64,000 nt of DNA from Jeotgalicoccus sp. (GCA_003513765.1 DONT01000011.1:1-64000), one strand, 5' to 3'; counted from the first letter of the stretch, positions 42,418 through 51,916 are shown. Translations and numbers: made by a program. Notes: generated from the letters alone by a model not told the origin.

Positions 42418-43719
42418 TTATCTACGCTTTCTAAATCCGCGGTATTCTCTTTGGTTAGCCTGAGCTTCCAATTGTTTCATCGTTTCAAGTGCAACCCCGA
42501 TAACGATCAGTAAGCTCGTTCCTCCAATTTGAATTGCCTGCGGCAAGTCCATAAACTTCGTAATTAAGAGTGGTAAAATTGCAATACCTGCAAGGAACAC
42601 AGAGCCTACAAATACTAGTCTGTATAAAACAGAAGTAATATAATCCTGTGTGTTTTTACCTGGACGGATACCCGGAATATAACTGCCCTGTTTTTTCAGG
42701 TTGTCAGCCATCTTCTCAGGATTCACCTGTACAAATGAATAGAAGTAAGCAAATGCGATAATCAGAACAACATAGACAATCATTCCAATCCAGTCAGACG
42801 GGTCAGCAAAACGGGCTACCGTTTGTGCCCAGTTTGCATCCGGGAAGAATAATGTCAGTGTTTGAGGCATCATCAGAAATGCCATTGCAAAGATTACCGG
42901 AATAACCCCTGCCGGGTTAACTTTTAACGGTAAGAATGTTGATTGCGGTGCCAATTGTGACCCGGGTGTTCTCTGACCTTTTGCATATTGCACTGGAATC
43001 TTACGAATCGCCTGTAAGATAAACACTGCAAACGCAGTAAGCAGAATAAGGAATATTACAATACCAGCAACTTGAAGTACTGCCATTGTCACATCCGCCG
43101 AACCTGTAAATCTTGACTGATAAAGCTGAATTAATGCACTTGGAAGTGCACCTAAGATACCTGCAAAGATAATGATTGAAATACCATTACCGACACCATG
43201 TGTAGTGATTTGCTCACCAAGCCACATAAGGAAAGCTGTACCTGTAGTTAAAATTAAAGCAATAAGCAGATAAGATCCAACATTGTTGTCATCAATCAGG
43301 TTACCGCCGAACATTTGGTTAAATGCAAACGACATACCGATAGCTTGGATAAATGCTAAAACGATCGTGAAATACCTAGTGAATTGAGCAAGTTTCCGTC
43401 TTCCGACTTCACCTTGTCTTGCCCATTCAGCAAACTTTGGAACTACGTCCATTTGAAGCAGCTGCGTCACGATTGAAGCCGTGATGTACGGCATTATCCC
43501 CATCGCTAAGATAGAGAAGTTCATGAGCGCTCCACCGCCAAATGTATTCATTAAATCTAAAACTCCACTCCCGGATGCTCCAGTGTCAAAAACACTTGGA
43601 TCTACGCCGGGAACTGGAATGTACGTACCGATTTTGAAAATAACTAGCATTGCCAAAGTAAACAGTATCTTATTACGTATTTCTTTAATTTTAAAGAAAT
43701 TCGATATCGTCCCGATCAT
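42418..43719 (-). CDS. secY: preprotein translocase subunit SecY
   Basis: Core channel of the Sec translocon, 433 residues with ten helices. Family signatures around VPGVDPSVF (after helix 1), FNQMFGGN and the YVNPEKMADNLKKQG-like cytoplasmic loop with the following IPGIRPG are visible. Its ATG overlaps the stop of rplO (TAATG). Confidence 0.96.
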   Translation of the reverse strand: MIGTISNFFKIKEIRNKILFTLAMLVIFKIGTYIPVPGVDPSVFDTGASGSGVLDLMNTFGGGALMNFSILAMGIMPYITASIVTQLLQMDVVPKFAEWARQGEVGRRKLAQFTRYFTIVLAFIQAIGMSFAFNQMFGGNLIDDNNVGSYLLIALILTTGTAFLMWLGEQITTHGVGNGISIIIFAGILGALPSALIQLYQSRFTGSADVTMAVLQVAGIVIFLILLTAFAVFILQAIRKIPVQYAKGQRTPGSQLAPQSTFLPLKVNPAGVIPVIFAMAFLMMPQTLTLFFPDANWAQTVARFADPSDWIGMIVYVVLIIAFAYFYSFVQVNPEKMADNLKKQGSYIPGIRPGKNTQDYITSVLYRLVFVGSVFLAGIAILPLLITKFMDLPQAIQIGGTSLLIVIGVALETMKQLEAQANQREYRGFRKRR

Positions 43720-44159
43720 TAGATCACCTCATGAGTTCCGCCCTGTTGCTCAATCGCTTCTACAGCTGAACTAGAAAATTTGTGCGCTTTAATCGTCAAC
43801 TTCTTCTCTAAGTTACCGTTGCCTAAAATCTTAATTCCAGATTTTTCGTTTTTAACAATTCCTGATTCGATTAAAAGTTCAGGAGTTACTTCTGTTCCAT
43901 TGTCAAAACGGTTTAACGCAGCAACATTTACAACTGCGTAATCTTTACGGTTGATGTTTGTGAATCCGCGTTTTGGAATACTACGGAAAAGTGGTAATTG
44001 TCCACCTTCGAAAGTAAGACCAACTTTACCGCCAGAACGAGACTTCTGTCCGTCATGACCGCGACCGGATGTTTTACCGTTACCTGATGACATACCGCGT
44101 CCAACTCTGTTACGTTTGTTACGCGCGCCTTCAACTGGTTTAAGTTCGTGTAATTTCAT
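43719..44159 (-). CDS. rplO: 50S ribosomal protein L15
   Basis: 146 residues, full length, with the Gly/Arg-rich N-terminal extension (RNKRNRVGRGMSSGNGKTSG) that threads into the 23S rRNA. Stop overlaps the secY start. Confidence 0.97.
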   Translation of the reverse strand: MKLHELKPVEGARNKRNRVGRGMSSGNGKTSGRGHDGQKSRSGGKVGLTFEGGQLPLFRSIPKRGFTNINRKDYAVVNVAALNRFDNGTEVTPELLIESGIVKNEKSGIKILGNGNLEKKLTIKAHKFSSSAVEAIEQQGGTHEVI

Positions 44160-44186
44160 CTTCGCACCTCCTACTTTATTTTATCA

Positions 44187-44366
44187 TTATTTCTCTTCTA
44201 CTGTAACTAAATGACCGACTTTAGCAATCTGTCCTCTTAACTGTGGAGTATCTTCATGCTCAACAGTCTGGTGCATTTTTCTAAGTCCTAATGCTGTAAC
44301 TGTGTCTCTTTGTGTCTGCGGTTTACCGATAACACTTTTAGTGAGGGTAACTTTCACTTTTGCCAT
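44187..44366 (-). CDS. rpmD: 50S ribosomal protein L30
   Basis: 59-residue protein read directly from MAKVKVTLTKSVIGKPQTQ to LVTVEEK. Standard Bacilli L30 with conserved ALGLRKMHQTVEHEDTP. 14 bases after rpsE, 27 before rplO. Confidence 0.96.
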   Translation of the reverse strand: MAKVKVTLTKSVIGKPQTQRDTVTALGLRKMHQTVEHEDTPQLRGQIAKVGHLVTVEEK

Positions 44367-44380
44367 TGACTATTCCCTCC

Positions 44381-44884
44381 TTAGTTTAGAATCTCTTCTA
44401 CAGTTTTATCTCTAAGTTTTGCAACTTCTTTAACATCTTTAAGTTCAGTTAAGCCTTTAACAGTAGCGCGAACTACGTTGATTGGTGTGTTAGCACCAAG
44501 TGACTTACTTAAGATATCAGTAACACCAGCTAATTCTAATACGGCACGAACCGGTCCGCCCGCGATAACCCCTGTACCAGGAGCAGCAGGTTTCATGAGT
44601 ACGTTACCTGATGAGAATTGTCCGATTACTTCATGAGGTACAGTACCATTTACGATAGGTACTTCAACTAGATTTTTCTTAGCAGATTCGATAGCTTTTT
44701 TAATTGCTTCAGGAACTTCCTGAGCTTTACCAGTACCGAAACCTACACGTCCTTTTCTGTCCCCAACTACTACTAAAGCTGAGAAACGGAAACGACGACC
44801 ACCTTTAACTACTTTAGCGATACGGTTGATCGTTACAACGCGCTCTTCAAATTCTTGTACTTCTCTTTCTCTTCTTTGAGCCAT
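44381..44884 (-). CDS. rpsE: 30S ribosomal protein S5
   Basis: 167 residues, full length. N-terminal dsRNA-binding-like domain with RRFRFSALVVVGDRKGRVG and C-terminal S5 fold. Contributes to mRNA entry and translational accuracy. Confidence 0.97.
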   Translation of the reverse strand: MAQRREREVQEFEERVVTINRIAKVVKGGRRFRFSALVVVGDRKGRVGFGTGKAQEVPEAIKKAIESAKKNLVEVPIVNGTVPHEVIGQFSSGNVLMKPAAPGTGVIAGGPVRAVLELAGVTDILSKSLGANTPINVVRATVKGLTELKDVKEVAKLRDKTVEEILN

Positions 44885-44905
44885 GAAATATGTCCCTCCT
44901 TTTTT

Positions 44906-45268
44906 TTAGAAATCCAGTCCGTTTTCACGTGCTGCATCAGCTAACGCTTTAACACGTCCATGATATAAATATCCACCACGGTCAAATACTACTTTAACGA
45001 TGTCTTTGTCTTTTGCACGGTTGGCAATTAGAGCTCCGACTTCTTTAGCAGCTTCTACGTTAGATCCTGATTCGCCTTTGAATTCAGTGTCTTTAGTAGA
45101 CGCGCTTGCAAGTGTAATTTGCGCAGTGTCATCAATTAATTGAGCATAGATATGCTTGTTTGAACGGTAAACATTTAAACGTGGTCTTTCAGAAGTACCT
45201 GAAAGTAAGTTACGCACGCGGCCATGTCTTTTTTGACGTACTTTATTCTTGTCAATTTTCGCGATCAT
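44906..45268 (-). CDS. rplR: 50S ribosomal protein L18
   Basis: 120 residues, full length; 5S rRNA-binding protein. Conserved RPRLNVYRSNKHIYAQLIDD and the C-terminal FDRGGYLYHGRVKALADAAR. Confidence 0.97.
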   Translation of the reverse strand: MIAKIDKNKVRQKRHGRVRNLLSGTSERPRLNVYRSNKHIYAQLIDDTAQITLASASTKDTEFKGESGSNVEAAKEVGALIANRAKDKDIVKVVFDRGGYLYHGRVKALADAARENGLDF

Positions 45269-45291
45269 TGATGTTCACTCCTCACCTATTA

Positions 45292-45828
45292 TTATTTACC
45301 AGTTTTACCTTCTTTACGGCGAACGTTTTCACCTTTATAGCGAATACCTTTACCTTTGTATGGTTCTGGTGGACGTACCTTACGGATGTTAGATGCAAGA
45401 GCACCAACAGCCTCTTTATTAATACCTTCAATTTTAATGTTAGTATTACCTTCAACTGTAATCGCAAGATCATCAGTTGTTTCGAATTCTACCGGGTGTG
45501 ATAAACCAACGCTTAGCGCTAATTTTTTACCTTGCATTTGAGCACGGTAACCAACTCCGATAAGTTCAAGTTCTTTAACAAAACCTTTTGATACACCTTC
45601 AACCATGTTGTTGATAAGTGCACGAGTTGTTCCGTGAACTGTACGGTGTTCTTTAGATTCACTTGGACGAACTACTTCTAGAGTAGTATCTTCAAGATTG
45701 TATGTCATTGCTTCATTAAATGAGTTAACTAATTCACCTTTAGGACCTTTTACTGTAATAGTATTGTCCTTGATGTCAATTGTTACGTCACTTGGAATGT
45801 CAATAAGACGTTTACCTACACGACTCAT
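45292..45828 (-). CDS. rplF: 50S ribosomal protein L6
   Basis: 178 residues, full length, two repeated alpha/beta domains. It begins MSRVGKRLIDIPSDVTI and carries PEPYKGKGIRYKGE, the L6 signature, near the end. Confidence 0.97.
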   Translation of the reverse strand: MSRVGKRLIDIPSDVTIDIKDNTITVKGPKGELVNSFNEAMTYNLEDTTLEVVRPSESKEHRTVHGTTRALINNMVEGVSKGFVKELELIGVGYRAQMQGKKLALSVGLSHPVEFETTDDLAITVEGNTNIKIEGINKEAVGALASNIRKVRPPEPYKGKGIRYKGENVRRKEGKTGK

Positions 45829-45854
45829 TACTTTGCACCTCCTGTTTAATTAAA

Positions 45855-46253
45855 TTACCAAACGTATGCGAGAACTTCCCCGCCAAGATTTCTTTTACGT
45901 GCTTCTTTATCTGTAAGCACGCCTTCTGATGTTGAAATAAGAGCAATTCCAAGACCGTTAAGTACTCTTGGTAATTCTTCTCTTTTAGCATAAACACGAA
46001 GTCCAGGTTTAGAAATACGTTTCAAACCAGTAATAACGCGTTCGTTTTCGTTGCTGTATTTCATGAATACACGAATGACACCTTGCTTATCGTCCTCGAT
46101 GTATTCTACATTTTTAATAAAACCTTCTGTTTTCAAAATAGCAGCGATTTCCTTTTTCATGTTTGAACCAGGAATCTCTAAAGTTTCATGTCTAACAATG
46201 TTCGCATTTCTAATGCGTGTTAGCATATCTGCAATTGGATCTGACACTGTCAT
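45855..46253 (-). CDS. rpsH: 30S ribosomal protein S8
   Basis: 132 residues, full length, from MTVSDPIADMLTRIRNAN to GGEVLAYVW. The conserved STSEGVLTDKEARKR binds 16S helix 21. In other bacteria S8 represses its own operon. Confidence 0.97.
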   Translation of the reverse strand: MTVSDPIADMLTRIRNANIVRHETLEIPGSNMKKEIAAILKTEGFIKNVEYIEDDKQGVIRVFMKYSNENERVITGLKRISKPGLRVYAKREELPRVLNGLGIALISTSEGVLTDKEARKRNLGGEVLAYVW

Positions 46254-46282
46254 TTAAGTTGCCTCCTTTCGAATAATGAATC

Positions 46283-46468
46283 TTACCAGCTTGCTTTTCT
46301 TACACCAGGAATTTGCCCTTTGTAAGCAAGTTCACGGAAACAGATACGGCAAAGCTTGAATTTACGTAGTACTGAATGTGGTCTACCACATCTTTCGCAG
46401 CGTGTATATTCTCTAACTTTGAATTTTTGTTCTTTTTGCTGTTTAGCAATCATTGATTTTTTAGCCAC
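46283..46468 (-). CDS. rpsN: 30S ribosomal protein S14 type Z
   Basis: 61-residue zinc-binding form with CERC and CRIC pairs. The in-operon copy in Bacilli is this C+ form; a zinc-independent paralogue, if any, lies elsewhere. Confidence 0.97.
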   Translation of the reverse strand: MAKKSMIAKQQKEQKFKVREYTRCERCGRPHSVLRKFKLCRICFRELAYKGQIPGVRKASW

Positions 46469-46487
46469 TATATTGCCTCCTTATTAC

Positions 46488-47027
46488 TTACTTTTGGAAC
46501 GGCATACCGAATTGTGTAAGCAATTCACGAGCTTCTTCGTCCGTGTTTGCTGTTGTAACAATAACGATATCCATACCGCGAACTTTTGATACTTTATCGT
46601 AATCAATTTCCGGGAAGATTAATTGTTCTTTAACACCTAATGTGTAGTTACCGCGTCCATCGAATGCTTTCTTAGAAATACCTCTGAAGTCTCTTACACG
46701 TGGTAATGAAACTGAGATAAGTTTGTCTAGGAATTCATACATTCTTTCTCCACGAAGTGTAACTTTAGCACCAATTGGCATACCTTCACGTAAACGGAAT
46801 GTAGCGATTGATTTCTTAGCTTTAGTGATAACAGGTTTTTGACCTGTAATTGCACTTAATTCCTCAACTGCTGTGTCGAGTACTTTTGCGTTTTGTACAG
46901 CGTCACCAATACCCATGTTTACTACGATTTTATCAATCTGTGGTGCCTGCATTATTGAAGAGTAGTTAAATTTGTTTACTAGTTCTTGTCTGATTGTTTC
47001 ATTGTATTTTTCTTTTAAGCGAGCCAT
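46488..47027 (-). CDS. rplE: 50S ribosomal protein L5
   Basis: 179 residues, full length; binds 5S rRNA and contacts the P-site tRNA. Conserved VVNMGIGDAVQNAK near 35 and PVITKAKKSIATFRLREGMPIG. Confidence 0.97.
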   Translation of the reverse strand: MARLKEKYNETIRQELVNKFNYSSIMQAPQIDKIVVNMGIGDAVQNAKVLDTAVEELSAITGQKPVITKAKKSIATFRLREGMPIGAKVTLRGERMYEFLDKLISVSLPRVRDFRGISKKAFDGRGNYTLGVKEQLIFPEIDYDKVSKVRGMDIVIVTTANTDEEARELLTQFGMPFQK

Positions 47028-47053
47028 TAATGGGACCTCCTTCCGTTTGAATC

Positions 47054-47362
47054 TTATTTGATCTCTTTACCTGATTTAACAGCGATTTTCACTTTTTTAC
47101 CATCTTTAATTTCATGACGGATACGAGTGCGTTCACCTGATTCAGGGTCTACATGCATGACGTTGGAAACATGAATCGGAGCTTCTACCTCTAGAATCCC
47201 GCCTTCTGGGTTCATTTGAGATGGCTTCTGATGTTTCTTGATTACGTTGACATTTTCAATAACGACACGGTTGTCTGCAGGAATTGCTTTTAGTACAGTT
47301 CCTTTTTTACCTTTGTCCTTACCGCTGATTACAACGACCTGGTCACCTGTTTTTACGTGCAT
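47054..47362 (-). CDS. rplX: 50S ribosomal protein L24
   Basis: 102 residues with the N-terminal KOW motif (GDQVVVISGKDKGKKGTV) and the conserved VNVIKKHQKPSQMNPEGGI. Assembly initiator of the large subunit. Confidence 0.97.
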   Translation of the reverse strand: MHVKTGDQVVVISGKDKGKKGTVLKAIPADNRVVIENVNVIKKHQKPSQMNPEGGILEVEAPIHVSNVMHVDPESGERTRIRHEIKDGKKVKIAVKSGKEIK

Positions 47363-47389
47363 AGTTGTCGCACCTCCTTCGGATTTGGA

Positions 47390-47758
47390 TTATAGTACTT
47401 CTGGTGCTAATGAGATAATCTTCATGAAGTTACCTTCGCGAAGTTCACGAGCAACTGGTCCGAAAATACGAGTACCTCTTGGACCTTTATCATCACGGAT
47501 GATTACGCATGCGTTCTCATCGAATTTAATATATGAACCATCTTCACGACGGACACCTGTTTTCGTTCTAACGATGACGGCTTTAACAACCTCACCTTTT
47601 TTGACAACCCCACCGGGTGTTGCATTCTTAACAGTTGCAACGATTACATCACCGATGTTCGCAGTTTTACGGCCTGTTCCGCCCAAAACTTTAATAGTTA
47701 GCACTTCACGTGCTCCTGAGTTGTCAGCTACCTTCAAGCGGCTCTCTGACTGAATCAT
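47390..47758 (-). CDS. rplN: 50S ribosomal protein L14
   Basis: 122 residues, full length, from MIQSESRLKVADNSGAREV to SLAPEVL. Central protein of the subunit interface. Confidence 0.97.
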   Translation of the reverse strand: MIQSESRLKVADNSGAREVLTIKVLGGTGRKTANIGDVIVATVKNATPGGVVKKGEVVKAVIVRTKTGVRREDGSYIKFDENACVIIRDDKGPRGTRIFGPVARELREGNFMKIISLAPEVL

Positions 47759-47789
47759 GCGCGATTCCCTCCTTCTGTTTCAAATATTT

Positions 47790-48053
47790 TTATACTATTA
47801 CAGATTCTTTAACGATTTCAACTAGACGGAATCGTTTAGTCGCAGATAATGGACGTGTTTCTTGGATTCTAACGATATCGCCCATTTTCGCAGTGTTATT
47901 TTCATCATGTGCTTTATATTTTTTAGAATATTTAACACGTTTTCCGATGATCGGGTGCTTTGTGTAAGTTTCAACAAGTACCGTTACAGTCTTATCCATC
48001 TTGTCGGATACGACGCGGCCCTGGTAAACTTTGCGTTCGTTTTTACTTTCCAC
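47790..48053 (-). CDS. rpsQ: 30S ribosomal protein S17
   Basis: 87 residues, OB-fold, with RKVYQGRVVSDKMDKTVTV and KAHDENNTAKMGDIVRI. Follows rpmC by 18 bases. Confidence 0.97.
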   Translation of the reverse strand: MESKNERKVYQGRVVSDKMDKTVTVLVETYTKHPIIGKRVKYSKKYKAHDENNTAKMGDIVRIQETRPLSATKRFRLVEIVKESVIV

Positions 48054-48071
48054 GATTTGAACCTCCTCTAA

Positions 48072-48281
48072 TTATTGATTCGCTTGTGCTTCTTCAATCT
48101 CTCTCTGGCGAACCGTCGTTTTCATTCTAGCGATAGTCTTTCTAACTTCTTTGATACGAGCAGTGTTTTCTAGCTGACCTGTAGCTAGCTGAAAGCGCAG
48201 ATTGAAAAGTTCTTCTTTCAATTCTTTAACATTAGATTCAATTTCGGAATTCGTTAAATCACGGATTTCTTTAGCTTTCAT
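48072..48281 (-). CDS. rpmC: 50S ribosomal protein L29
   Basis: 69 residues from MKAKEIRDLTNSEIE. The chosen ATG lies within the last codons of rplP (11-base overlap) and its GGTGGTGA binding site is inside rplP; a longer reading to 48293 is rejected. Two-helix protein at the exit tunnel rim. Confidence 0.95.
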   Translation of the reverse strand: MKAKEIRDLTNSEIESNVKELKEELFNLRFQLATGQLENTARIKEVRKTIARMKTTVRQREIEEAQANQ

Positions 48282-48705
48282 TCGTATCACCACCTAATTC
48301 TTCACGTTTTACTATTTTCGTTTTTAATGGAAGTTTATGACTTGCAAGACGAAGTGCTTCTTTAGCTACTTCCTCATCTACACCCGCAACTTCAAACATA
48401 ACGCGTCCTGGTTTAACTACTGCAATCCAACCTTCAATTGCACCTTTACCAGAACCCATACGTACTTCTAATGGTTTCTTTGTATATGGCGTGTGCGGGA
48501 AAATGTTGATCCATACTTTACCGCCACGTTTCATGTAACGTGTCATTGCAATACGTGCTGCTTCGATTTGTCTTGCAGTAATCCAAGATGTTGTCATAGC
48601 TTGTAGCCCGTATTCACCAAAGCTTACTTGATTTCCGCCTTTAGAACGTCCTTTTGTATTCGGACGGTGCTGACGACGGTATTTTACTCTTTTTGGTAAT
48701 AACAT
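48271..48705 (-). CDS. rplP: 50S ribosomal protein L16
   Basis: 144 residues, full length, MLLPKRVKYRRQHRPNTKG onward; conserved GKGAIEGWIAVVKPGRVMFE. Organises the A-site region. Confidence 0.97.
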   Translation of the reverse strand: MLLPKRVKYRRQHRPNTKGRSKGGNQVSFGEYGLQAMTTSWITARQIEAARIAMTRYMKRGGKVWINIFPHTPYTKKPLEVRMGSGKGAIEGWIAVVKPGRVMFEVAGVDEEVAKEALRLASHKLPLKTKIVKREELGGDTNES

Positions 48706-48723
48706 TCCAATTTTCCTCCTTAC

Positions 48724-49365
48724 TTATTTATTATTCTTTGTAGGAAGAACTTCTCCACGGTAGATCCATACCTTGACACCTAACTTACCGTAAGTTGTGT
48801 CTGCTTCTTCATGAGCATAATCGATGTCTGCACGAAGTGTATGAAGTGGAACTGTTCCTTCACTGTAACCTTCAGCACGAGCGATGTCGGCGCCGCCTAA
48901 ACGTCCTGAAACTTGTGTTTTAATACCTTTAGCGCCTGATTTAATAGCTCTTTGAAGCGCTTGTTTTTGTGCTCTACGGAAAGATACACGATTTTCTAAT
49001 TGACGCGCAATATTTTCTGCTACAAGTTTAGCATCCATATCTACTTTCTTAATTTCAATAACGTTGATATGAACCTTCTTGCCAGTTAAGTTAGTCAGTG
49101 CAGTACGCAGTTTGTTAATTTCACTACCGCCTTTACCGATTACCATACCTGGTTTACCTGTGTGCAAAGCAATATTCACTCGGTTTGCTGCACGTTCGAT
49201 TTCCACTTTGGAAATTGATGCATCTTTAAGATTAGTCTCGATATATTTACGAACTTTTAAGTCTTCGTGTAACAGGCTTGCAAAGTTTTTGTCTGCATAC
49301 CAGTTTGCTTCCCAGTCACGAATGACACCTACACGAAACCCAATTGGATTTATCTTTTGGCCCAA
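48724..49365 (-). CDS. rpsC: 30S ribosomal protein S3
   Basis: 213 residues with the type II KH domain motif GMVIGKGGSEINKL near 75-88 and the C-terminal GVKVWIYRGEVLPTKNNK. Forms part of the mRNA entry channel. Confidence 0.97.
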   Translation of the reverse strand: MGQKINPIGFRVGVIRDWEANWYADKNFASLLHEDLKVRKYIETNLKDASISKVEIERAANRVNIALHTGKPGMVIGKGGSEINKLRTALTNLTGKKVHINVIEIKKVDMDAKLVAENIARQLENRVSFRRAQKQALQRAIKSGAKGIKTQVSGRLGGADIARAEGYSEGTVPLHTLRADIDYAHEEADTTYGKLGVKVWIYRGEVLPTKNNK

Positions 49366-49386
49366 GTTAATTCCCTCCTTATATAA

Positions 49387-49770
49387 TTAAGCGTTTTCTG
49401 TCTCTTTATTTTCTTCAGTTTCAACTTCTGCTTCGTTTGCGTACTCTTTAACAACTACTGTGATGTGGCTAGTACGTTTGTTGATTTTCGTAGCACGGCC
49501 TTGAGCACGTGGACGGAATCTTTTCATCGTAGGACCTTCATCTGCAAATATTTCAGAAATATACAGATTATCGATATCCATATCGTAGTTGTGTTCTGCG
49601 TTAGCAACTGCAGATTTAACTAGTTTCTCCACTACTGGTGAAGATCTCTTGTTTGTAAGTTTTAGAATTGATATCGCTTCTCCAACTTCTTTACCTCTCA
49701 CAAGGTCAAGAATAAGGCGTACTTTACGCGGAGCGATTCTCACAGTTTTAGCAACAGCTTTCGATTGCAT
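49387..49770 (-). CDS. rplV: 50S ribosomal protein L22
   Basis: 127 residues. The core ends at HITVVVKEY and is followed by a highly acidic tail of about 17 residues rich in Glu (ANEAEVETEENKETENA), longer than in Bacillus. The tunnel-lining beta-hairpin segment PTMKRFRPRAQGRATKI is normal. Confidence 0.96.
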   Translation of the reverse strand: MQSKAVAKTVRIAPRKVRLILDLVRGKEVGEAISILKLTNKRSSPVVEKLVKSAVANAEHNYDMDIDNLYISEIFADEGPTMKRFRPRAQGRATKINKRTSHITVVVKEYANEAEVETEENKETENA

Positions 49771-49805
49771 GAGTTTTTCCTCCTTTATCGCATATGGTTA
49801 GTTAT

Positions 49806-50081
49806 TTATCTTTTTGTTTTCTGATCGTTTCCGTGACCTTTGAAAGTTCTTGTAGGTGCAAATTCACCTAGTTTGTGTCCAACCATATCTTCTGTGATGT
49901 ACACAGGTACATGTTTGCGTCCGTCGTATACAGCGATTGTATGTCCGATGAAATTCGGGAAAACCGTTGAACGGCGTGACCATGTTTTAATTACACTTTT
50001 TTTACTACCTTCGTTCTGAGCCTCTACTTTTTTCATGAGGTGATCGTCGACGAAAGGTCCTTTTTTAAGACTGCGTGCCAT
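49806..50081 (-). CDS. rpsS: 30S ribosomal protein S19
   Basis: 91 residues from MARSLKKGPFVDDHLMKKV; conserved GHKLGEFAPTRTFKGH. The ATG after GGAGGC is chosen over an in-frame codon 18 bases upstream that overlaps the binding site. Confidence 0.96.
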   Translation of the reverse strand: MARSLKKGPFVDDHLMKKVEAQNEGSKKSVIKTWSRRSTVFPNFIGHTIAVYDGRKHVPVYITEDMVGHKLGEFAPTRTFKGHGNDQKTKR

Positions 50082-50135
50082 GTAGGCGCCTCCTTCCAAT
50101 AATGCGTGCGGATTTTATCCGCACACTCACATTAC

Positions 50136-50966
50136 TTATTTCTTACGTCCTCTTACTATGAACTTAGTTGAACGGTTTTTACCTTTACGAGTTTTCTTAC
50201 CAAGAGTTGGTTTACCCCAAGGAGAAACTGGTGATGGACGTCCGATAGGAGCTTTACCTTCACCACCACCGTGTGGGTGGTCGTTAGGGTTCATTACTGA
50301 ACCACGTACTGTAGGGCGTTTACCTTTCCATCTAGAACGTCCGGCTTTACCAATGTTGATAAGTTCGTGCTGTTCGTTACCAACTTGTCCGATTGTCGCT
50401 CTACATGTAAGAAGTACCATACGTACTTCACCGGAAGCTAATCTTACCAGTGCGTATTTACCTTCTTTACCTAACAGCTGTGCGCTAGTACCTGCTGAAC
50501 GTGACATCTGTCCGCCGGCACCTGGTTTTAATTCGATGTTGTGGATTGTAGTACCAACCGGGATATCCGCTAATGCTAATGCGTTCCCTACTTTGATATC
50601 TGCTTCAGGTCCACTCATGATTACAGTTCCAACTGTCATACCTTTAGGTGCTAAGATATATTTCTTTTCACCATCTGCATATGATACTAACGCGATGTTA
50701 GCTGAACGGTTTGGATCGTACTCAATAGTTTTAACTGTTGCAGGAATCCCATCTTTATTACGTTTGAAGTCAATAAGTCTATATTGACGTTTATGTCCAC
50801 CTGCTTGGTGACGTACAGTGATTTTACCCTGGTTGTTACGTCCCGCTTTTTTCGGCAGCGGCGCTAGTAATGAACGTTCCGGAGTTGTTGAAGTAATTTC
50901 AGCAAAATCCGAACCAGTCATATTACGGCGACCATTCGTGGTAGGCTTATATTTCTTAATTGCCAT
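50136..50966 (-). CDS. rplB: 50S ribosomal protein L2
   Basis: 276 residues, full length. The conserved MNPNDHPHGGGEGKAPIG near 220 includes the histidine important for peptidyl transfer, and the protein ends RGRKK. Confidence 0.97.
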   Translation of the reverse strand: MAIKKYKPTTNGRRNMTGSDFAEITSTTPERSLLAPLPKKAGRNNQGKITVRHQAGGHKRQYRLIDFKRNKDGIPATVKTIEYDPNRSANIALVSYADGEKKYILAPKGMTVGTVIMSGPEADIKVGNALALADIPVGTTIHNIELKPGAGGQMSRSAGTSAQLLGKEGKYALVRLASGEVRMVLLTCRATIGQVGNEQHELINIGKAGRSRWKGKRPTVRGSVMNPNDHPHGGGEGKAPIGRPSPVSPWGKPTLGKKTRKGKNRSTKFIVRGRKK

Positions 50967-51002
50967 CCTCGTTATACCTCCTTATTGGTATCTTTTATAT
51001 AA

Positions 51003-51275
51003 TTAGAAGATTTCGATTGAACCTTCTTTAAGTTTTACAATCGCTTTTCTTCTTCTGTTTGTATAGCCTTCGTAACGACCCATGCGTTTTTTCTTAGGCT
51101 TAACATTCATAATGTTTACTTTTTCAACTTTAACGTCGAAGATTTCTTCAACTGCGTGTTTGACTTGTGTTTTGTTCGCTCTTACATCTACATCAAATGT
51201 GTATTTGTCTTCTGACATTAAGTCAGCAGAACGCTCAGTAACTACTGGGCGCTTGATAATGTCGCGTGCATCCAT
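51003..51275 (-). CDS. rplW: 50S ribosomal protein L23
   Basis: 90 residues, full length; docking site for trigger factor and SRP at the tunnel exit. Its ATG overlaps the last base of the rplD stop codon. Confidence 0.97.
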   Translation of the reverse strand: MDARDIIKRPVVTERSADLMSEDKYTFDVDVRANKTQVKHAVEEIFDVKVEKVNIMNVKPKKKRMGRYEGYTNRRRKAIVKLKEGSIEIF

Positions 51276-51895
51276 TATACAAGTACCTCCTCTGCTTTTT
51301 TGATTGCTCCCTCAGTGAAGATCACATGGTTAGCAGAAAGGATATCTAGTACGTTAAGACCAGCTGGAGTTAACACTGTAACACCTGGGATGTTACGTGC
51401 TGATTTCTCAACAACTTCGTCTTTATTTTCAAGTACAAGAAGTACTTTCTTAGCGGCACCAAGATTTTCAAGTACTGTTAAGAATTCTTTAGTTTTTGGT
51501 GCTTCCATTTCAAGGTGGTCAATCACTTGTAATACTTCTTCATTTACTTTCGCTGAAAGTGCTGAACGAAGTGCAAGCTTTCTCATTTTCTTCGGCATGC
51601 TGTAGCTGTATGATCTTTGAGTCGGTCCGAATACGACACCGCCTCCACGGAATTGTGGTGCACGGATTGTACCTTGACGTGCGTTACCTGTTCCTTTTTG
51701 TTTAAACGGCTTTCTTCCGCCGCCGCGTACAGCTGAGCGGTTTTTCACTGCGTGTGTCCCTTGTCTAAGAGATGCACGTTGTAAGTGAACTGCTTCAAAT
51801 AGTACGTGCTGGTTCGGCTCGATTCCGAATACAGCCTGGTTTAATTCGATAGAACTTACTTTAGTTCCTTCTTTTGATAAAACATCGATTGCCAT
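51275..51895 (-). CDS. rplD: 50S ribosomal protein L4
   Basis: 206 residues, full length. The long loop RGGGRKPFKQKGTGNARQG lines the exit tunnel. In enterobacteria L4 represses its own operon; whether it binds the leader here is unknown. Confidence 0.97.
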   Translation of the reverse strand: MAIDVLSKEGTKVSSIELNQAVFGIEPNQHVLFEAVHLQRASLRQGTHAVKNRSAVRGGGRKPFKQKGTGNARQGTIRAPQFRGGGVVFGPTQRSYSYSMPKKMRKLALRSALSAKVNEEVLQVIDHLEMEAPKTKEFLTVLENLGAAKKVLLVLENKDEVVEKSARNIPGVTVLTPAGLNVLDILSANHVIFTEGAIKKAEEVLV

Positions 51896-51916
51896 GTGTT
51901 TATCCTCCCTTCCTTA

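Noticed and set aside
47238..47753. 171-residue plus-strand reading frame
   Set aside because: It is antisense to rplN and rplX, which are certain; no ribosome binding site and Ser/Thr/Pro-rich composition typical of a shadow frame.
50158..50787. 209-residue plus-strand reading frame
   Set aside because: It lies wholly opposite rplB and reflects the complementary reading of a conserved gene.
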